This document shows, piece after piece, positions 35,741 through 45,929 of a stretch of 64,000 bases of DNA (position 1 is its first letter; every line of letters begins with the position of its first letter). The stretch spans positions 1,436,335 to 1,500,334 of the forward strand of contig NW_004955435.1 in NCBI RefSeq assembly GCF_000276665.1, given 5' to 3'. Below the pieces are notes generated by a model. That model was not told where the DNA came from. It saw only the letters and a list, made by a program, of their open reading frames with translations, and searched no databases. The DNA comes from Chinchilla lanigera (taxonomy: Eukaryota > Chordata > Mammalia > Rodentia > Chinchillidae). The position numbers were made by a program, and so were the translations under genes.

Positions 35741-36004
35741 TGTTGTTCATTGTATTTTTCGTAAATTCTTTATAGCAGTTTTAGGATCATGGTAAAATTG
35801 AACAGCACATGCAGAGCTTATGCATATGGTAATTGTTGGTTTCGTTTGTTTTCCGTATCACTTTCCCATTTTCAATTTCATTGATTTTGATTCAATTTTA
35901 TATTTCTTTTCTTTCGCTTGTTGTGGATTTCCTTTGCCCTTCTCTTCCAGTTTGGTAAGGTCCTTTTACTCTAGGTTATTATTATTTTTATCTTTCTTCT
36001 TTCT
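35741..36004. other. T-rich unannotated sequence
   Basis: Pyrimidine-rich. Its last ~30 bases are a T/C-rich run that probably represents the A-rich tail of the minus-strand ID element next to it. Confidence 0.35.
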
Positions 36005-36092
36005 TGTTTTTCAGGAGTGGGAATGAAACCCAGCCGGAGCATCACGCATGCTAAGCACACGCTCCACCACCGAGCTGCGTCTCTAGACCCCC
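36005..36092 (-). mobile_element. ID SINE
   Basis: Read on the minus strand it gives the tRNA-Ala-like order of rodent ID elements: 'cgcagctcggtggtggagcg' then 'tgtgcttagcatgcgtgatg' and a box-B-like 'gggtttcattccc'. A poly-purine tail corresponds to the T-rich run at 35975-36012. Confidence 0.8.
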
Positions 36093-36519
36093 TTCATTCC
36101 CAGTGTGCGCACTCAAGGCTATGAACTTCTCTCTGAGCACACGGTAACTGCACCACGTCAGTCCTGAGCAGCTGTACTCTCATTTCCCAAGTTCTTCAAA
36201 AACACTCAGCTGCCTTTCTCCCTCATCTTTGTTCTCTTTGCCCTTCGACTTTACTCGTTTCTACTGAATGAAATATTCTCAAGCTCAGACTCTAATCTAA
36301 AGAGCTCATCACAGGTATTCTTCACTTAGTGTTTGTGATTTCTAGCACTTTTTATTCTTTTTCAGAGTTTCTGTCTCTCTGCTCAAATTGCCCATCTGGT
36401 TACATATTAATAGTAGTTGATTTAAATTCTGAGTCTGATCATTCCAACATCCCTGCCATATCTGCATCTAGTTTTTATGTTTCTATTTCTTCAAACTGTG
36501 TATTTTGCCAGTTAGTACA
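36093..36519. other. Unannotated sequence
   Basis: No recognisable feature. A 75-codon frame at 36329-36556 extends into the neighbouring LTR. Confidence 0.35.
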
Positions 36520-37012
36520 TGTATCAGTCGGTGTTTTACTAGAGAAACAGATATAATGCAAAATATACAAACGTATAAGAAATTACAAGATCGGCTTATG
36601 AGGGTCACCCACAGAGTCAGATGAGGAAGCGTGCAGAGAATGTCTGCACACAGGAGATTGAAGGATTCAGTTCAAGGGCTGGAGCTCACTGCAGTGTCCC
36701 ACACAAGCCTATATCAGGAGGGTCCGCAAGGCTATGATAGAAAGTTGAAGAGCCTACAGCAGAAGGCTGAAGGATTGCAGTGGAAGCTGAAGAGCCTGTG
36801 CTAGAAGCCAGGAGATGACGACCTCTAAGCTGAAGGCAAAGACTAGAGCTCCTCCGAACAGAAGCGGGTCCATCCTTCCTCATTTTCCTCTTATACGTCC
36901 AGTCGACGAGCTGCCCTAGGGTGGGTCCTCTACACCTTAGGGTGCAAAATTGCTGAGCTGATTTAGTTAAGCTTCTAAACTCTCAAGTTGACACAATCAA
37001 TCAGCCATTACA
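36520..37012 (-). repeat. Solo LTR of an ERVL/MaLR-type element with perfect target duplication
   Basis: The element is 493 bp, begins TG and ends CA, and is flanked by the perfect 5-bp duplication GTACA (36515-36519 and 37013-37017). Its left edge 'cagtcggtgttttactagag' then 'aaacagatata', and its right edge 'ctctcaagttgacacaatca', match the ends of a common mammalian LTR that reads in the opposite direction, so I assign the minus strand. I cannot name the subfamily. The interior is repetitive ('ctgaagagcct' and 'gttgaagagcct'). Confidence 0.8.
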
Positions 37013-38183
37013 GTACACTTCCTTTTGTTGTGTTGATGAGTATGGTGCACAGGAAAACTGAAATGTTAATATTTTGTTCTTGTGATTACACAGGAATAAA
37101 TTAATTCTCTACTAGGAGTCAAGATCAAGTCCAACTACCTTCTTCCACAGACACAGTAACTGATAAAAAAAAATCAAAAAAGGAAAAAGTAAATAGTACT
37201 CAAAGTAATCTTTATGGATCACATCATGAATAAACTTAAATACAAAAGAGTTTCTTCAATGGTGTTCATATTTTGTGACACTGAAATGCAGATATATGCT
37301 GGTGGCTTTCCATCTATATTTTCTTTCACTATTTTGAAAGCTAAAGTGTAGCCTATGTTCATTTGACGCACCCTTTATTCTCTCATTGACTTTTTCCATC
37401 AACTTATTTAATTTAATTTTACCTTATAACAGCATTTACAGAAAGACTAGTACTGTATAGGTAATGTTATTTTATACACATATCCAAATTGCTTATAAGT
37501 GTTCATTTTAGATTTTGCTGATGTTCTTTGGAAAAGAAATAGGGAATGGTTTCTGTATTTAAAAGAAATTGCTTCTCATACAAAAGAATCAATTTTCTCC
37601 ACAAATATGCAACATTTGAAAAAATGAAAAAAATCAAATGAAATCTACTTTGGTACCACCACTGGGGATTAGAAGTAAAACAGAATCAAATGGTTTGAGT
37701 GAAAAACAGACCCTTTATAAATATACACATTTATAACTTTCAGAAACCACCCTCATTGTCTGGGGATCACTAATATTAACAGAATATTTATAAAGGAGTT
37801 TTGGTCATACATCAACTGACGATGAACAGGATCTGCACATCGCAGCTCGATAAAAACTACCTTTCTCCCACGATGTTTCTGTTCTTTTGCTAACTTACGG
37901 TTATTTATTTTCTGATATAAAAAATGTTGCAATAGAAATAGCTTGCAAGATTAAAAATCCATTAACTCATTATTTTATGTCATAAGTATCAAAAAACAGT
38001 TTGACTCTCTAAAGTATCTGATTTGATGGTGTTTATCATTATATAAAAATAGTCCAAATGGAGTGGGTTGTAATAGCTGACTGTCAAGTTAGTAATCATT
38101 TAACAAGGAATTTTGTGGAATAGAATGGCTTTTTAGTAAACAGCCTTGGTGATTGGTGCTAAGTCACTCACTCATTTATTTAT
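37013..38183. other. Unannotated AT-rich sequence
   Basis: No gene or repeat recognised over about 1.2 kb. Confidence 0.4.
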
Positions 38184-38504
38184 TCAGTGAATGTTATTAA
38201 ATATGTAGGTGTGTTGGGCATTGTCTTGCAGACTGATAATTTCACACAAAAGTCCTTGAAAGCAAAACCTTTTTTCCACCTCAGCACGTCTTATGCAGAG
38301 CCTCATATTAACAGTAGATAACAACTTTTTTTCTGCTTTCATAATTAATTTTGCTACTGCCAACTCTGAGAGTGTGTGAAATACGAAGGTGCCGCAGCAA
38401 TGGAATTCCTCAGTAGCTTCTGTGAGCTTCTCTATAGCTTCATGTATTTTGGAAGATTTGTCTCTAAATAGAATTCCTTGTCCCATTGGCAAAGGAATAT
38501 GCAA
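38184..38504 (-). other. Unsupported 106-codon frame
   Basis: This minus-strand frame has a balanced amino-acid composition with an amphipathic-looking centre (IHEAIEKLTEATEEF) and no low-complexity runs, which makes it less obviously random than its neighbours. I recognise no family, and I see no convincing splice sites, promoter or polyadenylation context. It is most probably a chance frame. A decayed exon or retrocopy cannot be excluded without a protein search. Confidence 0.15.
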
Positions 38505-39184
38505 GAAAGAAAACTTTCAGATGGCAAGGTTTCACTGAGAAGAAGTTATGTCATTTCATAGGTTAAACAAAAAGTATTAGACCACATTTTGGAACTACTG
38601 CCTTGCTCATTATAGCAAATAATTTCTGGTTCTTTTAATCATGCTAAAATGTTAACAGCTGTCTTTAATGCCTAGTCAATAAGTAGATTAAAACATAAAT
38701 GCCACTAAATATGCTTTAAATATCAGTTCCATTGAAATATTTCTAAGTTCTGTATCCTCTTAAAATAATCCCCATTCAAAATTGAGAGGAAATGTCATCC
38801 AGATGAGTTTCTTCAGAATTTAAGCTCTGATTATACAAGGAATTACACAGTATAGCTTTGGAAATCGGATAATTAAAGAACCACTAGAGTCTTTGTTGAT
38901 GACATTTTTAAGCCTCAGAAATTTTCATCAATGCTACAGTAAAATTTCACATTTAAGTAACATTGCACAAGCTGAGTGCATTTCCAACCCCAATTAAACC
39001 GGCTACCTTAAGAGAGAATGGTAAAGCAAGGCAACGATGAAAAATTCTCTCACACAAGCCAACTACCCTCATCTTAGATCTGCAAAAAGGCTATCTGCTT
39101 TGAGTAGGTCTTAATAGGAACTTGAAGCATAACAGCGTAAAGAAAAACCTTACTTTGGAGGAAACAATGGTGTGTTAAAGAAAC
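38505..39184. other. Unannotated sequence
   Basis: AT-rich, no recognised repeat. Confidence 0.35.
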
Positions 39185-39480
39185 TGCATTGGTTTCAGTC
39201 CATGGCCAATCAGTCCTATGCTTTGGGCCTACAGTAGCTCAAGACCTCATCACAGGCGCGCTTGCGAGGCAAGTTGTTTGCCTGTTGGCCAGGAAAACAA
39301 AAAAGAAGAAGAGGAAGGGGCTGGAATCCATAGTCTCCTATGAGGACACAGTCTCAAAGACTTAACACTTCCCACTCTACTTGTTAGAAATTTTCACCAC
39401 CTTCCCATACCATCAAGTGAAGTCCAAATCTTTAAAACACAAGTCTCTCAGACACATTCCAGATCCAAAATGTAGCACCA
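39185..39480 (-). repeat. MaLR LTR fragment
   Basis: Blocks in order on the plus strand are 'tggtttcagtccatggccaa', 'atgctttgggcctacagtag', 'aggaaggggctggaatccat', 'cacttcccactctac', 'caccaccttcccataccatc' and 'cattccagatccaaaatgta'. This is the complement order of a rodent MST-like MaLR LTR and the reverse of the relative at 49970. The polyadenylation end is missing, so the copy is truncated. Confidence 0.7.
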
Positions 39481-39919
39481 AAGGGAGATAAGGAAAGGCT
39501 ACCTCAGCTGCCGGTGGGTGAAATCCATCTAGGTGCCAACTTTACTTCTGCATAAAGCAGAGTGCGCTTCCCTTCTTAGGAGTTTCTGAGACACTTGTAT
39601 GATAAGGGACTTGCCAGGGAAACCCCTTTCCACATCTCCTGATCTTATTTGCCTCCAGTTCAAATTAATTCTTATTTCAAAATGGCATATTTTGAAGTGG
39701 ATTTGCGATGTTCTTCTACCACAGACTAATCACAAATTTTAATTCCAGTGACCAGCACCTATGTTAGAAGTTGCTAAACTGTACACCTTGGTGAAAATTT
39801 TCAAGTCTTATATATTCATTTTCAATTTAATAATCAACCCACTGACCCTTGCCAGTACTTTTACTGGGTTTGGGGATGCTGCAGGCTCTTTCTGCAAGTG
39901 ATTTCTAGGTTCTTTGTAT
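39481..39919. other. Unannotated sequence
   Basis: No recognisable feature. Confidence 0.35.
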
Positions 39920-40330
39920 CCTGAACAAAGAACTAGTCAAGACAAGCACAAATGCTGGCAAAGTTTTATTGAAGACAGGAAAAGAAACAGGCTCTGCAGG
40001 TCAAGTTTGGGCCAAGTAAAAGTGGGACAAGAAGTACACGTGACAGTGTGAGGGGGGCCACCATGCAACAGGAACACGTGGCGTAACTAGTGTGGACCGG
40101 CTTTTGTAACACCCACTCCTGAGGTCGTCCTGGAAAACCCGCTCACATTCTCGTGAGAAGGTCACTTGAGGGCTTTGGGAACTGCTCCGCCATGTGCTCC
40201 AGGATCTCCCACACACTTCCTTTCCCAGTCACTGCCAGCCACGCCCTGCCTTCCTGCCTCATTCTTGTCTCGCATGCGTGTATCAAACTCACATTCTTGT
40301 CACTACTTTCTTCATCAGGAAAGCACACGT
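39920..40330 (-). repeat. Possible unnamed LTR
   Basis: 'gcaaagttttattgaagaca' (39959-39978) is the complement of an AATAAA-type signal in an LTR-like setting, and the following ~350 bp are GC-richer than the flanks. No terminal duplication or partner copy is visible, so this remains a guess. Frames of 61-105 codons on both strands cross it. Confidence 0.25.
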
Positions 40331-40489
40331 CCTACATCATGCATAGGATCCAAATTCTAATACATAAAATTGCCCACATTACATTCCTTCTAGGTCTAAA
40401 ACTCATTTTTATCACACTTTCTGCTCCTCCCCATCAAATGCAGAAACTCATTAATTATTTCTCTCATTGAAAAGGTGAAGAGATTAATC

Positions 40490-40660
40490 ATTTTTCAATC
40501 ACAGATGATGGTGTGCAGAGTTAGAGGTCATCAGAGATTATCTCTTCTTTCATTTTTCAAATGAAGGAAAGAGCTGAGGAAAGGTAAAAACTTCTTGCAT
40601 CCGGTCACATAGCTAGCTGGTATCAGAATTCAGAATGCTTGTTGTACAATCTCAAGCTGC
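40490..40660 (-). repeat. MIR SINE relic
   Basis: 'catttttcaaatgaaggaaa', 'gagctgaggaaaggtaaaaa', 'atccggtcacatagctagct' and 'ggtatcagaattcagaatgc' are complement-order MIR blocks. Confidence 0.75.
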
Positions 40661-40678
40661 TATTAAGATGGTGTCAGA

Positions 40679-40775
40679 GGGCTGAGACTGTAGCTTAGTA
40701 AGAGAGCACTTGCCTAGCATGTACCAGGCCTTGACTTAGGTCCTTAACATTATAGAAAACAAAACCAAATAAAAA
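40679..40775 (+). mobile_element. ID SINE
   Basis: 'gggctgagactgtagcttag' then 'taagagagcacttgcctagc', 'atgtaccaggcc' and an A-rich tail match the rodent ID consensus. Box B is mutated ('cttgacttaggtcct'), so it is a diverged copy. Confidence 0.85.
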
Positions 40776-43079
40776 TAACATTCGGATTCAGAAAAGAATA
40801 GTCCAAGGTATGGCACTTTGGCATACTGAGCACTTTTGAATCGAAAGAAAACAGAAAATCTTAGAAACTGCCTCAAAACCAAAGACACTCTAACCTCCTC
40901 TTGTTTCTCTTCCGTACCGCAAATACAGAGCAGGACTCTGGCATTCCCTTATCTGACTGAAGAAACTTCTTCCAAAGAAATGCAGTTGCCTTAACCTTTC
41001 TTCCTAGGACTCTCAGAAAGAAAGAAAGAAAATCCAGAAAAGATCAACTTCAGCAGAAGTGAAGGGACTGAAAGCTTTCACCTTGCCTAGATAGACTTTT
41101 TCATCTATTCTGAGTATTTGAAATTCCACCCCATAACTTCCCCCAAAGCTGAGTATAACTTTGTCCCAGGCGATTGTCTGCCCTTTGTATTCATTTCCCT
41201 TAAAAAATCATTTTCAAAAATTGCCTATATATTCCCCCTCTCTCCTATGAAAAAGGCACAGAAATTTCTAACTTGTGTAAGGTTATTGGTTACTCATATA
41301 CCTGTGACAACTTTTTCTCCTATTAATCAATTATGAGTTCATTTCAGAGAACCCAAAATGGAAGAGGGGAAGCTCTCCCTCACCACACAATAGGAACTTT
41401 CCTAGTCAAAATGTTGCATGAAGAAAAGGACCAAAACTCACTGAAATTACAACCTCACAAAGCCTATCTAAGCAGGCAAAAGGAAGAAGTCTCAGCTATG
41501 AGCACCTGCGTGGTCTTCCTGGAGGGGTTGTTATGCTCACCAACACAGACACCTTTATCTGACCTGTATGCACTCACCACACTGTCTGGTAGTGTCGTAA
41601 TCTTCATTAAGGTCCCTTTTGGAGCCACATGGTTAAAAGGATAACAGGAAGCTTTCAGCGTCTCCTGAGAGCACTGACATCTGGGATTCTTGAAACTGCA
41701 TTAGTTGAACATGAAAGCAACTGAAGAGGAAAGGTCACACAGGTTTGGGTGAGAAATTCAGGATTTCCAAATGTCAGCTAAGATTTGGATAAGCATCTGG
41801 CTTTTGGTTATGTATTTGAAAAAGAATAAACACTGAAATCTGGAGGATTCATACTCACTGGACCTAATCCACCCGGGATTTAACAGCCAAAAAAGAAATG
41901 TTGGTTATGGCATGGATTCCATAAACTTTCAAGTCATTTACACACAAAAACAAAGCAGCACATATGTATATGTCTTTATAAATATATAAACATGTCTATA
42001 CATAATCCACACACACAAATATGTGTATATTTCTATGCATTTTATGTATATATGCATGTTGGTGTGTGTGTGTGTGTGTATGTGTGTGTGTGTTTAAATA
42101 TTCCAAAACATTGGGCCAGTTGGCCATGCATCCAGTTTCCCTTGGAAAAGATTTGCTTCATAACTAATAGAAATATACAATCTGGTTAAATGTTGCTGGT
42201 AAAATGTCTAACACATGGGTGGATTGAGATTGTGAACAAGTGAAGAATACTAAAGCAGGCTGATGGAGATAGGTCCTTTGAAGGGAGGCCAGAAAACATT
42301 CCACTCCAAAGAGAGGGGATATGCATCTATTGTTTCTCCAGCTGGCTAAGCAACGGCAGGGATGTTTCCTACTAAACAGCCTCATTAACATAAGCATAAC
42401 TACAGGGTAAATTTTCAAGCTCATTCCAAGTGAATTCAAAGAGGTGGGGGAAGAAAGATGCCGTTAATATGCACAACTCATGCAGACAATGATATGAAGC
42501 TAATTCATTTCATCATATTATCACCATAGCATATTAACTTAAAAGAAATAATAAGACAACATGGAAATGTTTGCATATTAGAGAGAATTCTCGTTGTACC
42601 CTATTAGCACCATATCCTATTAGTATTGCATTAAGTACCATGCTGCAATGCTAAAATGATGAAATCCCACTGTGAAAACTGATATTGAATTCTTGTAATG
42701 TTTCAGAATCATTTTTAGCACTGCATATAAATAATTCATGTGAGCAGATCTAATGAATTGATGGAAGAAAAAAAAATCCCTTGGCATTGTGAGGGTATTT
42801 ATGAATGTAAAGTCACGAGCAAGACGCTTTCTCATGGAAGGTAGGTAAAGGCTGAAGTCTGACATCTATCCTATAGTCGGTTATTAACATAACGAGGAAT
42901 TCTAGGTCAAGTCCAGTAGAAATATTCCTGAAAACACATTTTCCTCTGTAGCGTGATCTCGGCTGGCTCTCTCCTGTCCCTTTTGAACCTATATTGTAGA
43001 TCAACTGAGGTAGGCAACCTCATTTAAAGGCACTGTCTGCCACGATCAAAATTTGATAAACAAGAAATCAAGTGACGTT
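40776..43079. other. Unannotated sequence with a short GAAA run and a TG microsatellite
   Basis: Simple repeats are (GAAA)n at about 41015-41031 and an interrupted (TG)n at 42062-42093. No gene is recognised; the 103-codon frame at 41333-41644 has no recognisable domain. Confidence 0.4.
42062..42093. repeat. (TG)n microsatellite, interrupted
   Basis: TG repeats with one TATG interruption, lying in AT-rich sequence with TATATA strings. Confidence 0.95.
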
Positions 43080-43300
43080 CTGTCCTTCGTACTCGCATGT
43101 CTTTTTTCAGTCACTATCAGTTACAAGGAACTGATTCCTCATCTATTCTCTCCACTGGACTGTGCATTCCTTGAAGTCAGGGATCATAATTTATCCATAT
43201 GTATAATGCTAATCCCCACTACAATGCCTGGTCCTGAATAGGTGCTCAGTAAATATTGAATGGATGGATGGATGGATGGATGGATGAATGAATGAATATA
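43080..43300 (+). repeat. L2 LINE 3' end with GGAT/GAAT tail
   Basis: 'ggactgtgcattccttgaag' then 'tcagggatcata', 'atgcctggtcctgaataggt' and 'gctcagtaaatattgaatgg' is the characteristic L2 3' end. It runs into an expanded tail of about six GGAT units and three GAAT units (43261-43298). Confidence 0.9.
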
Positions 43301-44009
43301 TTTACTCAGTTCCAAAGATTCCATTTAAAAAGTTGGAATAAAGGTGGGAGTGCGTCATTTGCATTTAAATCTGATTGTTTTTCTAAATTAAATCTTTATT
43401 TACAATGTTGAGTTCAGTGTAGAGAGGCATTCTGATTCAATGGAATGCTTCCAGAGTTAGCCACCGTTGTGTAAGTTCCTGCTTTAGATTAATGGCTCTT
43501 TGGCTTCTCATACCACAGATTGCATATCGGTGTCAGTGTGCTTGCAGAGAAGTAATCTTAATGCGATTTCAGCTCCCCAGGATGGAGATTTCCTGCAAGG
43601 AGTGCTGTCATGTACAGTGTGTTCTCCTATGCAGAAATATCGCCGGCAGTTACGGTGCATTGCAGGGCAGAAGCCAATGACCTGTTTCCGGTTCTCCGTG
43701 TAGCTGGCTTGTGGGCACTGTGATTCTTTGCTACTACTCTCCGGAGTTCACTACGCGTAAGCTCCAGATCCCTCATGGCCTATTTCTCGCTTTCTGCTCT
43801 GCGGACAGATAATCCCTAGTTCCAGAGCTTCTTTCTACACAGTTACTTGTTTCAAAGCTAGAGAAAGTTGGGAAGAATAACTAAAAATTTTCCTGGGGGA
43901 AAAAAACTAGATTTCTCGTTCCCTTTCTCATGCAAAAGAAAATATTTTCATACTGCAAGGGGGGAGTCACTTTACCAGTTAGCACATAACTCACTGCATT
44001 CCTGTACAT
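43301..44009. other. Unannotated sequence
   Basis: No recognisable feature. Overlapping 62-67 codon frames at 43.5 kb are not supported. Confidence 0.35.
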
Positions 44010-44078
44010 ACTCACAAACACACACAGGCACACACACACACACACACGTGCACACATGCACGCACACATGCACGCATG
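44010..44078. repeat. CA-rich compound microsatellite
   Basis: (CA)n followed by degenerate CACGTG/CACACATGCACG units. The Thr/His- and Cys/Val-rich frames across it are composition artefacts. Confidence 0.9.
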
Positions 44079-45059
44079 TCCTTCTACTACAGCTGTGAGA
44101 ATTCATCAAGCCTCAGTGTCTCAGCACAAAAAGCAGCTTTTTCATTAGGGTAAAATTCCAAAAGCTACCTTGGAAATGTGGGCTTTGGAAACAGTGGCTA
44201 TGTAGTTAAAGGAAAAGTCATTTCTCCTCTGGTGAGTAGGGTCTACAGAAGGAATGGGTACAGGATACACAAGAAAGGAACTCTTTAAGCTCTCCAGGGT
44301 TCTAGACAGTGGGTTTCCTCAGCAGACATCGCTCAAGGAAATAAAGTGTTCTTTGTGCAAGGAGACAGTCACTGTTGGGAAAAAATCCAAATGAACCAGA
44401 AGTGTCCCCATCCCTCTCAGGTGAGTTCACAAAGCTAACGTTTCACTCTCTGTCTTCCTAATGTATAAATGGCATTGAGATTAGTGGAACATATAAGGAA
44501 CAAAATGAAACTCAACAATTTTTATTTCAATAACAGCCATTTTACAATTATTCAACTCAAAGGACAAGTAGCAAAGGCGACGTGTAGTTGCATTTGAAGG
44601 AGTTGGAATTAAAGAAATGATCAGCAAGACTGAATGGTCTCCCAAAGCAAGAATTTGCTCTGATTTGTGACTCTGAAATCGTTCTGTGGCTCACAGATAA
44701 CCGGAAGTGTCCCCTTGGCGCAGGGCAGCAGAGGTGGATGACTAACCAACTGGCGTGGTCCTGCCCAGGACCATGCCTTGGGAGAGAGGGGAGCAATCCG
44801 ACCCCGAGACTGTCGGCACTAGGTGCAGCAGTGGACTTGAAGCCTTCCCATGGCCGACATCCAGCAGAGACCAGCAAGCCGGTTCCGTCTTCCATCTATG
44901 AAGCAGGAGCAAGGACCCTCCCTGTCCTGGATGGCAAGCACAGTCTGGAGAGAGTGGACAGAGGGGGGCTCCGGTCCAGGGGGAGCACCTCAAAAATCCA
45001 TGGGCCCTAACGACAGGTGAAAAAATGAGATTGGCTTGATCTTAGAGAGAAGCCACTCA
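44079..45059. other. Unannotated sequence, GC-richer at 44.7-45.0 kb
   Basis: The region 44700-45010 is moderately GC-rich with several CpGs and permits overlapping frames on both strands (112 and 83 codons minus, 90 codons plus). No domain is recognisable. Confidence 0.35.
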
Positions 45060-45915
45060 TTCAAAAGCACAGGGGTTTTTCTTTGATTAAAATCTTTTTT
45101 GGTTTTTCCACATTTTTATTAGTACTAACTTTCCTTTTCAGGTTTTTGGTGGTTAGGAGGTTTCTCTGTTTTCTCCTTTTTAAACTGCTTTCCTTTCCTT
45201 TTTCTTTTCCTCTTTGATCCATTTTTTCTTCCTTCTAATGGTTCTTTTATCTCTTGTATTTTGCCTTTTTTCTTCTTTTGTTGTCTCTTCTTTCCTTCAA
45301 CTGCTCTCTAGTACTGTTATCTTTTACTCCAAAAAACCCTACCTTACTTTTTTCTCATTCTTCTCATATCACATTGACTAAGTTTTCAAATTTTGCTTTT
45401 ATCATGCTCTAGTCCCTTTCCACTCTACCACTATTAATGTAACTACTAGGCTTGGTGACTCTCTCGAGAGCTGGCTCTCCGAGCCATTGCTATGGAATGC
45501 TGCTCTGTGTTAGGATAGGTAAGTAGCTCCACTCAGCTCCATTTGTTCCACGTAGGTTTTTCCTGGAGGTCAACAGCCGGTCAGTTGTTTGGTTTGTCTC
45601 AGTGTCCACACTATACCTGTAGCTCTCTATGCTTAAAGGTGGAACAGCACCTAGAGGCTGTCAATGCTCAGTTTAAATCTGACACAGTAGCAGATGCTGA
45701 TGTTGCTGCTGTTGCCAGGCTGAGGTGGCTCTTGTTATGAACTGGTTTTCTAGGGATGCCAACTGCAGATTGCCTCCAGGCCATTAGCAGCAATGTGGCC
45801 CATGCCTGCGGAACTGGGTACTGGGTCGAAGAAACTACAACCTCCCATTCCCAGCAAACAGGGGTGGTTGGATCCTGAAACAGAGGCAAGGGCCAGTGAT
45901 TAGCCAAACCCAGAT
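45060..45915 (-). repeat. Pyrimidine-rich block, possible inverted 5' part of the adjacent L1
   Basis: 45065-45310 is strongly pyrimidine-rich on the plus strand, so its complement is A/G-rich like L1 ORF1 or 5'UTR-ORF1 boundary sequence. 45430-45910 is GC-richer and non-repetitive. An L1 in plus orientation begins directly afterwards at about 45930. A 5'-inverted L1 would look like this, but I cannot match the block to a known L1 5' region. Confidence 0.3.
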
Positions 45916-45929
45916 ACAAGCAGTATAAG

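Noticed and set aside
43881..44098. Cys/Val-rich and Thr/His-rich frames
   Set aside because: They are translations of a CA microsatellite on the two strands.
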